In this document: positions 1 through 11,245 of the stretch, piece by piece | Layout: each line of letters begins with the position of its first letter | Position numbering within the stretch: position 1 is the first letter of the stretch | DNA from: Isoetes taiwanensis | Lineage: Eukaryota; Streptophyta; Lycopodiopsida; Isoetales; Isoetaceae | Assembly (NCBI GenBank): GCA_021234155.1 | Contig: JAJEKV010000103.1 | Location: 3,164,001-3,228,000, forward strand | Length of the DNA: 64,000 bases | Direction of reading: 5' to 3' | The notes under the pieces: generated by a model | Database searches by the model: none | Told to the model about the DNA's origin: nothing | What the model saw: only the letters and a program-made list of their open reading frames with translations | Made by a program: the position numbers and the translations under genes

Positions 1-1090
1 AGTTGAGACTCTCCCCTTCGGGCCAAGGGAAGCCCCGACAGCTCCAAGATACCATCCGAGGCACAATTCCTATTTGTTGGCATTTGATGTAGACGCCATT
101 GATCCGTTCCTGCGGTGGGGAATAAGGCGCTACCGAAAGCGCCAGCTTGTAGGAGCAGTTTGGAGCAGGGAGCGAGAGGTGTAGGGGTACCGGTGGCAAG
201 CGCAGAGCGGGCCAGCCTTTGACGATTGCACGGGTGACCCCAAAGAAGCGCCGCCGGAAAATAAGCTTGCTCTGACTGTGCCCGCCGACGACGACGCCCT
301 CGACTTGAGCCAACTGGATTCCCCTCTGTTGCATCGCGAGTAAGATCCCGGTCGACATACAGTAGTCCCTTCAATTGCCTACTCGACGCTAGATTGCCTT
401 CACGACTTCGCATGTTCCGGCCAATCGCGGAAGGCTGCACAACGCTGGCCGACCAGGCATTGAGCCACAAGGCGCGGCTTGCTCAACAATGTGCACCGTA
501 TTCTCGAATGCCATGCAGATAGGATCTGATCCTAGATGCTTTTGGTGAGATCCTTCCCGCTTCCTCCGAGAGTCTACGCACCACCACATTATGACGCCGG
601 GCCCTGCTCCTATCGCCATCGAAGTCGCTGGGCAACATTAGCCGCCCCCAACAGTGATGCCCGCGTTCCGGAGCGTGTGGGTGTCTACAGCAAGGGCGTG
701 TGTGGTGCGCGAGATGGAGCAGTGGTGTCCTCACCGCTTACGATCGGGTAGGTCAGGGAACATGTGTGCTTGTCCGCCCCCCGTTGGCGCCCCCCGCCGC
801 TCGAGCTCCGCCTAGCCCCTCGCTTGAAATCTCTCGGCCGCTGGGCCAACTCATTCGCACCGGCCAGAAGTGTTCATGGACCTCGGCATGGAGGCCCCTG
901 CTTTGCTGGGTAATGGTTGCTCGGAGCTCTTGTATCTCCTGTGCCTGTGTCTCAGCCCTACTTTGTAGGATTCTTAGCTCTGTCCTGGCCCGGCTTCGAA
1001 GGCGCCGGACATTTTGTATTATGGTTTCAAGACCCTCGACCGACTTGAGGCGGGGAGATAGTTGCCATCAGATCTTGCTCGAGGAAGATT
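1..1090 (-). pseudogene. LINE-G partial copy (ORF1 and start of ORF2), A1
   Basis: Aligns base for base with 34,362-35,470, where the minus strand encodes the LINE-G ORF1 protein and the first residues of its endonuclease. Here the reading frame is broken many times. Compared with the second copy the differences cluster at CTG and CAG, which appear as C, CC or missing bases, so most frameshifts may be consensus errors. The rest of the element would lie left of the window. No continuous protein longer than about 80 residues can be read. Confidence 0.8.
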
Positions 1091-2061
1091 ATAGACATGC
1101 ATGACAAACCTGAAACAAAATTGAAGACTGCTAAACAACCAAACCTCAAGAAGATCTGAGAAAGATTTATAAACCCCTGCTCGTAGATAAATCCACAAAA
1201 CTAATGAGCTGGACACTATGCATACGTTGGTGCTCTTCAAACCTCTGTTCTTTGTCTTCGAGATAGGATGGGGAGGTCACACCACCTTAACAAAGCTAAG
1301 CGCCGCGGACCGCCTCATTCCAAGCCGTGTATTACATTTTTTCTGTTCAATACTCTTGCCATTTAGAGTCATTGTGCTAATTGTTGTAAGAGAAAAGTTA
1401 TGAATTCGTAAATGAGGATCCCTACCTTATAGAATTTTGCTACGTTGGCTTTTGATCTCCAAGCAAAGGCCATTCAAGTCGCTTTCAAAAGCTCCATATA
1501 TTCTATGGGCTCTCAAATTAGATAATCTGATAGTTGATCGGTTGAAAAAAAACATGCAACAAATGCAAGTTCTTACTAGTTTTTCACGCAGATTGCAATC
1601 CCTTGTCCTAATATCATCCAAAACTTGCACATCAAATGATTCAGAGGCCTATTTGATGCATTTGAACGTTGTCAGGGTCCTTACTTTTGGCAAAATGTGT
1701 AGATTTGGAGGGGTTATCACAACTCGACATGGACAAACCAATTTGTAAATGCATGTTATATGTTTGAAAGGGATATATTGCTCTTTTTCTTCTTTTTGCA
1801 CGGTTTAAATTCCCATTTTCTATTAGCATCACTTTAGAATTGCGGAACAATTATTGAAGAACCAATGTTGACACAATCATAGAAGAAGTAGATAATCTTT
1901 GAAGAAAAGATGCTCGGATCATTAAGGAACAAATGTTAGCGTCGGCTTTTGATTGTTGCCTCAACTTTGTTCCAAATCAATCTAGGGCATCTTGATAATT
2001 TCGAAAGATATAGGGTAATTTTAACAGATATGTATTACATGACATTTTTTAGAATTTCCCA
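1091..2061. repeat. RepA, copy 1 (AT-rich)
   Basis: About 0.97 kb present again at 3,341-4,345, 35,471-36,452 and 40,137-41,140, and in reverse orientation at 5,934-6,640 and 42,739-43,450. It lies upstream of the ORF1 of LINE-G (read on minus) and, in inverted copies, upstream of LINE-A (read on plus). It could therefore be a shared 5' untranslated or promoter region, or an older repeat both LINEs entered. Short open frames on the minus strand do not match a family I know. Confidence 0.75.
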
Positions 2062-2462
2062 AAATATGTCATATCTATGTTATTGTCTATGTTGTACTAG
2101 TTATTTGTGCCTTTCTAACTCCTATTTTAGATAATTGGGTACATTCTGATTTTTTAAGAGAGAGATGAACTTGTAAATAGCTATAATATAAATATTAGGG
2201 AATTAACATAGATAAGAGTTTTTTAAATCTCGATTTTTAATTTGGGTACTAGTTAATAGGAAAATCCAAAAAATGCTTTTATATCTGTCCATCTTTGTTA
2301 AAATACCCTTGGATTTGAAAGAAGTATTAAAATGCATCTGTGATACTTTTTAAATCTGCTTTTAAAATCTTTTTTATTTTCGGAAGGATTTTTATGTTTT
2401 CAAATTGGAAATATTACAACAGAATAAACATCCCTCATGGTTCAAATAAAAATTAAGCATAA
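2062..2462. repeat. RepC, copy 1
   Basis: AT-rich repeat found also at 15,592-15,978 and 38,726-39,114. At its left edge A1 keeps about 10 bases of the right terminal inverted repeat of the DNA element at 37,930-38,725, which shows that a deletion joined RepA to this point. No gene seen. Confidence 0.75.
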
Positions 2463-3235
2463 AGATTCGTGGTTATAAGTCTCTTTCAATCTCTTCTTTT
2501 TAGCTTATACTACAGGATCCGAATCATCTTTCAAACTAGGAAGAGTACTATAGGAGTCTAGTTATAAATTTTTTAGAAGGTGCAAATATATCTTGACTTT
2601 ATATATACATTCTTTTGAAATGCAACAATATTTTCTTACCATGAACAAAACGTAGAAAAGAAAAAATATTCTCTTATCATGAACAAAAATGTAGAAAAGA
2701 AACATAAATACAAATAGACTACAACTATTTCTAGAAGTTACCACTATTTCCCTAAATTTTGGTATCTCCACTAGTACATAAAATTGATCAACCAATAACG
2801 CTCTACAACATAAACCTGAATCTAAGTGAGATGTTGCATTGTCAGGGTCCCATTAGAGGTCGGCCTAAAGCTGGCTAGACTTAGAACAAGCCCAGCCACC
2901 AAACTTCTCTCTTTGGCAATCTCATTTTAGTCCATTTGCTAATCAAGACTGCAATATAAAATGGAGAAGAACAGAATAATTTATTTCTTTAACATCAGAA
3001 CAGAATAATTTATTTCTTTAACATCTAGTACGGAAGGGTAGAGGAAAACCACAGAAAAGTTCAAGAGAGATCCGCGATGCTTCTAATGCAAATTAAAGCT
3101 CCCCAGAAAAATCAAGATCTAGACTGCAACAACTTTTGTAGAATTTAAATTGCAATTTGCATCCTTCCTAGGTCGTCCAAACTCAAGGACGCCTTTACCA
3201 AGGAAGGAAAACGACCCATGAATGAATTCTTAAGA
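2463..3235. repeat. RepB, copy 1
   Basis: Copy of an AT-rich repeat also at 30,065-30,935 and 39,115-40,089. It contains a 33-34-bp direct duplication with the core cagaataatttatttcttt near 2,970-3,025. No coding potential recognised. Confidence 0.75.
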
Positions 3236-3323
3236 ACAAGAAGAAGAAGAAGAAGAAGAAGAAGAAGAAGAAGAAGAAGAAGAAGAAGAAGAAGAAGAAG
3301 AAGAAGAAGAAGAAGAAGAAGAG
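3236..3323. repeat. (GAA)n microsatellite
   Basis: About 29 GAA/AAG units, against about 11 in the duplicate at 40,090-40,123. The flanking sequence (gattttaacgtcacgcc) resembles the 3' end of LINE-G read on minus (gatttttagcgtccatgcc), so the array may descend from a (TTC)n LINE tail. Confidence 0.9.
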
Positions 3324-4863
3324 ATTTTAACGTCACGCCACAATTGTAGATATGCAGGACAACCCTGAAACAAAATTGAAGACTCCTAAACAACCAAACC
3401 TCAAGAAGATCTGAGAAAGATTTATAAATCCCTGCTCGTAGATGAATCCCCAAAACTACTGAGCTGGACACTACGCATGCGTTGGTGCTTTTCAAACCTC
3501 CACTGTCACCTCACCTTAACAGCCACCCAAGCGCCGTGACAGCCTCATTCCAAGTCGTGTATTACATTTTATCTGTTCAATACTCTTGCCATTTAGAGTC
3601 ATTGTGCTAATTGTTTTGTAAGAGAAAAGTTATAAATTCGTAGATGAGGATCCCTACCTTATAGAATTTTGCTACGCTAGCTTTTGATCTCCAAGCAAAG
3701 GCCATTCAAGTCGCTTTCAAAAGCTCCATACAGTCTATGGGCTCTCAAATTAGATAATCCGGCGCTATATTATTGAGGTTGAAGTAGATCGGTTGAAAAA
3801 ACGCGTGCAACAAATGCAAGTTCTTGCTAGTTTTTCACGCAGATTGCAATCCCTTATCTCTAATATCATCCAAAACTTGCACATCAAAACCATTGGAGGC
3901 CTATTTTGTCATGAACCTATGGTCGTCACATATTTGATCCATTTGAATGTTGTCAGTCCTTACTTTTGGCAAAATGTGTAGATTTGGAGGGGTTATCAGA
4001 ACTCGACATGAACAAACCAACTTGTAAATGCATGTTATATGTTTGAAAAAGATATATTGCTCTTTTTCTTCTTTTTGCACGGTTTAAATTCTCATTTTCT
4101 ATTAGCATCACTTTAGAATTGCGGAACAATCATTGAAGAACCAATGTTGACACAATCATAGAAGAACTAGATAATCTTTGAAGAAAAGATGCTCGGATCA
4201 TTAAAGAACAAATGTTAGCATCGGCTTTTGGTCGTTGCCTCAACTTTGTTCCAAATCAATCTAGGGCATCTTGATAATTTTAAAAGATATAGAGTAATTT
4301 TAACAGATATGTATTACATGACATTTTTTAGAATTTCCCTCGTTTGATTTATCATTATGCCGGATTTATATAGTTCAAGTTCCCGTACGATGTCAGGACA
4401 GGATGCTGTGGCAAAATCTATATATTATGGCTAGTAGAAGATTTAGTTTTATACTTATTGCTAATCAATTTCCATTCGCTTTGTCGCTATCTAGCAAAAA
4501 AATATGCTCTTGTCCAAATCTTGTTTGCCTTGTTTACCTTTATTGCTTGCAAAAGTGTGTAAGACGTTTTGCGTGCAATTTATAGCATAGAAAAACTGAC
4601 GGTGGTAATAGGGTGAAAGAACATGCTTGAGACGTTTATTTTTGTTAACTCAAAAGCTGTAACAACCAGAGCATTTACAAATTCCTTGTAATATTATAAG
4701 TACTTTATCACGGCCGCCATCACCGCCACATAGACTTGTGAGATAAAGAAGCAATAAGTATAAAACTAAATCTTCCTTCCTTCCTTCCTTCTACTAGCCA
4801 TAATATATAGATTTTGCCACAGCATCATGTCCTGGCATCGTACGCGAACTTGAATTACATAAA

Positions 4864-5932
4864 TCCCATCGATCCGAGACATCGGATCGACATTCTAGAA
4901 TGGGGCAAGCATGCATGTCTTGCATGCATGCATGCGGCGCATGCCCTTTCTGGTTGGGGTTTCGCTATTTTAGGCGCGGTTCTGCATCAACGTCTCATCG
5001 GCGCTTCCTCTTCTCTCAGCAGTACCTTATTCTCTTTGAATTATTTCCAGGCAGGGGAGGGGCTTCTTCCTGCTTGGGTTTGGCCCATTTGGCGTTTCTT
5101 TCATGCTGTGGCATGTCCTTTCTCGGCCTTGGCCCTTCTTTAGCCTTCATCCTGTGACCTTCGTCCTCGATTCTAGTTTGATAAGGAAGTTCTCTGGTAT
5201 TCGGGCGGTTTGTTGGTTTCATGCGAGCCCCATTCTAGAATCCCATCGATCCGAGACATCGGATCGACATTCTAGAATGGGGCGAGCATGCATGCATGCG
5301 GCGCATGCCCTTTCGGGTTGGGGTTTCGCTATTTTAGGCGGTTCTCGCATCAACGTCTCATCGGGCGCTTCCTCTTCTCTCTCAGCGGTACCTTATTCTC
5401 TTTGAAACCCCCCCCCTTCTTTGTTTATTGTATTTGTCGCCTGGCACGCGTGACTAGCCCCTCTATTTGAAGAGGTTTTTGTTTTTTGTCGCGTGGCACG
5501 CGTGATCAGCCCCTCCACTCTGGGTGGTTTGTGTTGTCTCGTTTTGTTGTGTTGGTGATGTGCAGGTACAGGTTGGCGAGCGGCATCTGTTTCGACTTCT
5601 CCATGTGTGGGTTTTTGGGAGCAATTTCTATGCCTTACGTTTGTCCAAGCCCCTTGCCGAAGGCTTATCACTAGGGTTTTTCCTCGAAAACCTGAAAGGG
5701 CGGGGTTTTTTAATCCCGGTGATAAGCTTTCGGCAGGTACACCAGCCACACATCTATTAGCATTGTATTTTTTGGGGTCCAAATGATATAATTGGATTTT
5801 CCCTTTATTTTTCGTGGGTAGTTTGCATGTGTGCGGCTACCCACTGTCCACCATTGTAGAAAATCTGCTGAGATGAATGAGAAGCCTATCTATAGGGCGG
5901 TTTGTTGGTTTCATGCGAGCCCCATTCTAGAA
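4864..5932 (+). mobile_element. Helitron-like composite element, copy 1 (two tandem units)
   Basis: Starts TCCCATCGATCC and ends CATTCTAGAA, lying between A and T. It consists of two head-to-tail units, 4,864-5,240 and 5,241-5,932, that share both ends but have different interiors. Near the start is a hairpin (GATCCGA, 4-nt loop, TCGGATC). The empty site is preserved at about 36,473-36,483. No protein is encoded. The A|T site without clear duplication, subterminal hairpin and tandem units recall Helitrons, but the CTRR terminus is not standard; a 2-bp AT duplication cannot be excluded. Confidence 0.55.
5655..5740. other. Long imperfect hairpin inside unit 2
   Basis: GCCGAAGGCTTATCACTAGG pairs with a reverse complement ending in CCGGTGATAAGCTTTCGGC, around a GC-rich loop of about 45 bases. 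The same hairpin occurs at 42,460-42,545 and, reversed, at 51,612-51,700, so it is a conserved feature of the element. Confidence 0.6.
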
Positions 5933-5933
5933 T

Positions 5934-6640
5934 CAGGCATAATGACAAATCAAATAAGGGAAATTCTAAAAAATGTCATGTAATACATATCTGTTAAAAG
6001 TACTCTATATCTTTCGTAATTATCAAGATGCCCTAGATTGATTTGGAACAAAGTTGAGGCAACGATCAAAAGCCGATGCTAACATTTGTTCTTTAATGAT
6101 CCGAGCATCTTTTCTTCAAAGATTATCTAGTTCTTCTATGATTGTGCCAACATTGGTTCTTCAATGATTGTTCCGCAATTCTAAAGCGATGCTAATAGAA
6201 AATGAGAATTTAAACCGTGCAAAAAGAAGAAAAAGAGCAATATATCCCTTTCAAACATATAACATGCATTTACACGTTGGTTTGTCCATGTCGAGTTGTG
6301 ATAACCCCTCCAAATCTACACATTTTGCCAAATGTTAGGACCCTGACAACATTCAAATGGATCAAATAGGCCTCTGAATCATTTGATGTGCAAGTTTTGG
6401 ATGATATTAGAGACAAGGGATTTCAATCTGCGTGAAAAACTAGCAATAACTTGCATTTATTGCACGTTTTTTTCAACTGATCGACTCAACCTCAATAATA
6501 TAACATCGGATTATCTAATTTGAGAGCCCATAGACTATATGGAGTTTTTGAAAGCGACTTGAATGGCCTTTGCTTGGAGATCAAAAGCTAGCGTAGCAAA
6601 ATTCTATAAGGTACGGATCCTCATCTACGAATTCATAACT
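5934..6640. repeat. RepA, inverted copy upstream of LINE-A
   Basis: Reverse complement of RepA copies at 1,400-2,060 and 3,660-4,345. It runs into the ORF1 region of LINE-A, so it is the best candidate for the LINE-A 5' region. Confidence 0.7.
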
Positions 6641-6772
6641 TTTGTCTTACAACAATTAGCTTTCTGTTTTTGGGATTCCGGCAGCAGCTCCAATGGTTCA
6701 TTCAAATCGGCCATAGGAGGCACGTCTTCTGGTCCTTTTGGAGAATTGATTGTGGGTCAGCTCTTGACAGTC

Positions 6773-7339
6773 ATGATGAGGATCTTGGATTCGATGGAGC
6801 AAGCTAGAAAAGAGGCAGAGCAAGCACGAAGAGAGGCAGCAGCACAACAAGCTCAAATGATGAAAATTCTTCAAGGTGAGTGTTTGTTTTCACTAAAGTA
6901 TGAGAATTCTGAGTTGAAGCAGCAGATTGTAAACATGGCACCTCAATGTGAGATAGAAAATCCGAACTTTAGTGCTCCACATGAACAGGGCAGGGGATTT
7001 CAGGAAGCTATAGACATACTCAATGAAAAAATGGAACATTTGAGTGATATGCATGAGAGGGAGATTAAAGCGAACAACTTCAGAATTGCAGGATTGCCAG
7101 AGGAAGAAAACGAGAATACCATTGACGTCGTGCAAAATTTTATAGCAGAGAATATGCAGGTGCAAGTGGATATTTTGGAGGCATATCGGATTGGGAGGAA
7201 AGGTGAAGGAACACGTAATATTTTAGTGAAGTGTGCAAGTAAAGAGGTTAAAGCACGGGTCATGCGTAAAGCCTCGTTGCTTAAAGGTCAACGATTTGGA
7301 TCGTTGATGATCTTACTAAAACTCAATTTGAGCAAATGA
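6773..7339 (+). pseudogene. LINE-A ORF1 protein (A1, frameshifted near the end)
   Basis: Begins with a charged coiled-coil segment (RKEAEQARREAAAQQAQ), followed by an L1 ORF1-like RNA-binding region: NNFRIAGLPEEENENTIDV, then EAYRIGRK and ILVKC, then LLKGQR. This matches the layout of non-LTR ORF1 proteins, which coat the element RNA. The A2 copy continues as IWINDDLTKTQFEQRKSD and ends properly; here a base change at about 7,270-7,300 shifts the frame and a stop follows. The first ATG in frame with the coiled coil is used, but the frame is open further upstream. Confidence 0.75.
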
Positions 7340-7438
7340 AAAAGTGACATTTTGAAAATGAAGGAAGCTAGGGCAGCAGGGAAAAATGCGTATTGGAGAG
7401 GTGGAAGAGTGGTAATAGATGGGGCATAGGAAATACCG

Positions 7439-8310
7439 ACTGCGAGGATAGTATGCTGGAACATCAACACATTGAAACATAGCAAGGTATGCACCATGAT
7501 GGATTTTTTAGTTGATGTAGATATAATTTTCTTTTTGGAAACTTGTGAACATGAGGAGAAAGGTCTCCTAAATATTGCAGGCTTTACTTTGTTGCATTCT
7601 GTTTGGAATAAGAAAGAATGGAATCTTAAAGGTTCTGGGGGCATCGCTTGTTATGCTAGAATTGAAATTGCGCAGAACATATCGGTGTTAAAGCATAAAG
7701 CATCCGCACAATATATTTGGATTGAGGTACCAGGCAAGTATGGTAAGATATATGTGGCAGGTTGTTATTTTCCACCAAGGGATTCTCCTATTTATAACAA
7801 AGAAAATATAGATAAAGATGATCCATTTTTCTATTTGGAACAGGATATTTTGACTCTAAGTCTGATGGGTGAGATTTTGTTGATGGGGGACTTTAATGGT
7901 CGTACTGGGAACCATCAAGCAGCTTTGGTGAGCCCGGATGGGGAAGCAGAATGGTTAGAGATGTTAGATAATGATGAGTTGGAGATATCAGGGTGGAATA
8001 GGATTTCAGACGATAATGTGAAATGGCCAACTCCACAAGGGCGTCATGTCTTGCATCTGTGTGGTGGTTTTGAGATGGTGATTTTCAATGGGTGCGACTA
8101 GATACCTGTGTCGGAAAACAAACTTGTAAAAATCCAAGTGTTGTAGATTACATAATTGCTAAACCGTCTTTTGCTAAACATATTGTTAGTTTGACAATTG
8201 GAGATGAAAATGAGAACTCTGATCATGTGTCTGTATCTATAGAAATAAGCGCTGCAAAGGTCGTGAGTATAGACAACAAAGTGCTTCAACTGAAACTTAA
8301 AATATGATAA
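7439..8310 (+). pseudogene. LINE-A APE-type endonuclease (A1)
   Basis: N-terminal domain of ORF2, which nicks target DNA for target-primed reverse transcription. Motifs in order: VCWNIN, FFLETCEHE, GCYFPPRDSPIY, LLMGDFNGRTG, SVVDYIIAKPS and SDHVSVSIEI. These correspond to the Asn, Glu, Tyr, GDFN, D-x-N/VDY and SDH signatures of exonuclease/endonuclease/phosphatase-fold LINE endonucleases. A frameshift near 8,095-8,105 breaks it just after IFNG. The A2 copy has a different set of lesions, so the two copies together show the whole domain. Confidence 0.8.
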
Positions 8311-8329
8311 GGCAGAGGAGTATAGTAAA

Positions 8330-8914
8330 ATGTGTGCGCAAAAAGTTGCCTCCCTTGTTTGGCTTAATACAGTACAGGAAATGAGTGATGCAATGACTAT
8401 GATTTTGACTCAATCTGCTGACAGTTGTTTTATTTCTTATCGCCAGCGACAGGGGCTACCTTGCAATGCATGGTTTGATGCGGAATGCAAGCAACAAAGG
8501 TTAAAATTTAAATCAGCACAAGGGGTGAATAAGGTACAGGAAAGAAAGGTTTACATTCAAATGCTTAAAAGCAAGAAGCGGGCATATTTGCACAATAATA
8601 GGAAAATGGTGGAAGACTTGTTGGCTGAACCTAAAAAATTTTGGAAGAGACTTAAACCTGCGCAATATAGGGCTGATGGGTTGCATGTTGAGGCTTTGAT
8701 AGCACATGTGCGGAAGCTATACAATGTGCCTGAGGTTGAGGGTACGATGGTAGAAGAAGCAGAGGATGTGCTTACTTTTACTATCAATGACATACAGGAT
8801 GGACTTAAGAGGCTTGCTAATGGCAAAGCTGCAGATGCTTGTGGCCTTATGGCTGAAATGCTTAAATGGGCTAGAGAAGAGGTTGCAAATAAAATGGTAG
8901 ATATGTTTAATTGA
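8330..8914 (+). pseudogene. LINE-A reverse transcriptase, N-terminal part only (A1)
   Basis: Encodes the linker and first part of the RT (GLPCNAWFDAECK, KKFWKRLKP, NGKAADACGLMAEMLKWA) and stops at KMVDMFN, where the 3' tail of minus-strand LINE-C begins. Everything downstream, including the catalytic YxDD, is missing here. The break is a nested insertion; in A2 the second half of a related RT resumes about 4.8 kb away. Confidence 0.8.
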
Positions 8915-11245
8915 ATTGAATTGAATTCATCTAGCTCTTTAGGACCTTAAAGGCCATAGAGCCTAATTACAATCGTTAAAGTCTCATGAGTAGATCACGT
9001 TGTGATTCTACTGTTCGAATATAAATACCAATTTCATAAGAGTTCATATCAAACAATGAATGTAAATTATCTACATGAATGTTGAATTTTTCCCGAATAT
9101 CAAGATATGCTGGACATTGCAGAAGGGTGTGCCTTTCGTCCTCGACCTGTTGTTGAGTACAAACAAGACACAACCTTTCTTCCCTGGGGGTGCCACTCCA
9201 TCTCCATGTCTCAATGCGAGTTGATGCTTAACTACATCTGAATCTTGCTATTGTCTTCTTTACATGCGGTGGAATCATGGAGTTAAGGTAGTCCCTGCTC
9301 GCATATATCAACATGGGATTAATATTTGACCTATAAAAATTCAGCCTAGAACCTGGATCAGCCCATATCCTCTCAATTGCCGACACTGTACTAGTTCCCC
9401 GTGCTCCTAAACTGCTTTTCGCCAATTCCCGCCATTAATACCCCAACGTTTAGCCCAATCTTTCATGTCCTTATACCATCCAGACTGTGTAGAAGAGAGC
9501 ATTGCTCGCCTAGAAAGCCTGTGATCGGGCTGCTGTAACACTCTATTAACAAAGCATATGGATTGATAGAGTGCTTCTACTTCCAAAGGTATCAAACCTG
9601 TTTCTCCCAACATGATAGCATAAGGTGTTTGCTTCTTCAAACCTAACTCCTCTCTTAAGAAAAGTTTCAAGATGTTTTCTACCTGCCTCCATTGTTTTGT
9701 AGAAAGTCCAGGCCCCCAAATTGGAGCACCATAGAGCACTACAGTTTGCACAAGCGTCTTAAAATGTAATCTTTTTAAGCCCCAACTCAGAGCCCTGCTT
9801 TATGACATCTAGATAGCATTGAATACAAAGCCGCCTTCCCACCAGAAGTTCTTCTCTTAATGCACTCTTTCCAAGAATATTTGGAAGAGAAATCCAAACC
9901 TAAATACTTTAAAGTACTTACAGTTTCAATATTGCTTCCTAAGTATGTGAAAACAGGTTTCATTGTAGTGCCAACTATCATGATTTTAGATTTGGACAAA
10001 TTAACCTTCATACCTTTGGCTGCACAAAACGAGGCTAAGCTATCCAAATGTGATTGCAATCCCACTTCCTTTGTCCGCTAATAAGATCACATCATCAAGA
10101 TATAAGAGCAATTGAATCGTAAAAATCACCAATTTTTGTGCCCGCTAAGCTTCTTTCACGTAACTGTGAATCTAATTCATCAATAAAGAGCCCAAAGAGA
10201 GTAGGTGACAAGGGGCATCCTTGTTTAACTCCAATCGTATTTTGTACTTGTCAGATCCAAGTTTCTTGAAAGCTTCACAATAACCTCGTAATATAATTTA
10301 GCACAAAGATATCCGGATAGATTGTGGAACACCCAATCGCTCCATAACGATAAGCAAGGTTCTTTCTAGAAACAAAGGTCAAAGGCTTTCGTGAAATCAA
10401 TAAAAGCAAGATACAAAGCCTTTTGGGTTCTTTGGCTTTTTCAAATAATACCTCGAAAGTGCTAGAGCATGATCTAAAGTACCATGGTGCTTCTTAAAAC
10501 CTGCGCCTGAAATTTGGATCTTTTGTCATTATCATCTGCCCAAAGACTAAGCCTCTTCTCCAGCAATGAAGCAACCAATTTTGTGAACACATTTCCAATG
10601 AGAATGGTCCTGTAATTATGCACATCATTCTTGTCTCCTGACTTATAAATCGGGAAGACCAAATTCTCCTTCCAAGCCCTCGGGAGATCCTCTCTCACCG
10701 ATCTATTCAAAAGATCTGTGATGGCCTTCAAAGCTCTATCTCCAGTCCACTTTAACAATTCCATCTGAAGCCCTTCAAGGTCTGCTGATTTTCCATTGCG
10801 CATATTCCTCAACGTCATTTTCACATCTCCTTCTGTAAATAAAGCTTCCTCGAAAGCCACAGGAGGCATACAATCCACTGCAGGATTGTTATATAACTCT
10901 TTGACCAAAGAGAGCAATCCATCGAGATCTACAGCATTTGAGAGGTTTGCGTAAAATGGTGCTCCAAAAGGACTTTGGATGTTCTTTCAATCTGCCAATA
11001 AGCTCTGCTTGCCTGTTTCTGTAGAAAGCCCTCTTCTTCTTCCTCAGTAAATCCTTGTACCATTTTGGTTTTTTCATTGTGGATAAGATACTATTCCTAG
11101 CTTCCTGGCATTCCGCATCCCACCAGCCCTTGGACGGATGCCTGGAGCTTCTTTTCTTGGTGAGACCAAATGTCTCCTTTGCAGCATTCAAGATTAGACC
11201 TGTAAAAAGCAAGTGGGCATGTTCAATATTGGACGGCAAAGACAC
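8912..11245 (-). pseudogene. LINE-C ORF2, 5'-truncated and frameshifted (A1)
   Basis: Minus-strand LINE whose 3' tail is (AATTC)n at 8,912-8,928. Reading up from there: C-terminal Cys/His motif (CLVCTQQQVEDERHTLLQC), RT with KYLGLDF, a degraded YADD block near 10,080-10,110, the fingers region (KSADLEGLQMELLKW), and the end of the endonuclease. It stops at NIEHAH, at the edge of the duplication. Compared with A2 it carries many small indels at CAG/CTG sites, so it may be less broken than it looks. Confidence 0.85.

Larger units (their letters stand above)
3341..6640. repeat. Large inverted repeat (two head-to-head RepA arms)
   Basis: The left arm (about 3,341-4,462) and right arm (about 4,745-6,640, interrupted by the Helitron-like insertion) are reverse complements over roughly 1.1 kb with a ~280-bp spacer. 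Arm pairs can be read directly: for example the left arm has gtggcaaaatctatatatta and the right arm has taatatatagattttgccac. Left-arm RepA faces a minus-strand LINE-like 3' end at 3,323; right-arm RepA leads into plus-strand LINE-A. This suggests two elements joined head to head. Confidence 0.7.
1..11245. other. Segmental duplication, copy A1
   Basis: This block is collinear with 34,362-48,032 over its whole length in the same orientation. Both copies hold a LINE-G 5' part, RepA, RepC, RepB, (GAA)n, an inverted RepA pair, the Helitron-like composite, LINE-A and LINE-C in the same order. A1 is shorter mainly because it lacks the sequence at 36,453-38,715 and the LINE tail at 39,265-39,466. 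Homology stops abruptly on the right inside the endonuclease of LINE-C; the left limit is outside the window. Confidence 0.9.

Noticed and set aside
3145-3495. Minus-strand poly-Leu protein (also 39,997-40,293)
   Set aside because: The Leu run is a (GAA)n microsatellite read in reverse; its length differs between duplicates.
4780-4795. Telomere-like repeats near the palindrome
   Set aside because: Only short (TTCC)n is present; no TTTAGGG arrays were seen in the window.
4814-5470. Several overlapping Cys/Phe-rich open frames
   Set aside because: They lie inside the non-coding Helitron-like units and are not kept in all three copies.
6893-7263. Minus-strand frames opposite LINE-A ORF1
   Set aside because: They are shadows of the plus-strand coding sequence, with no family match.
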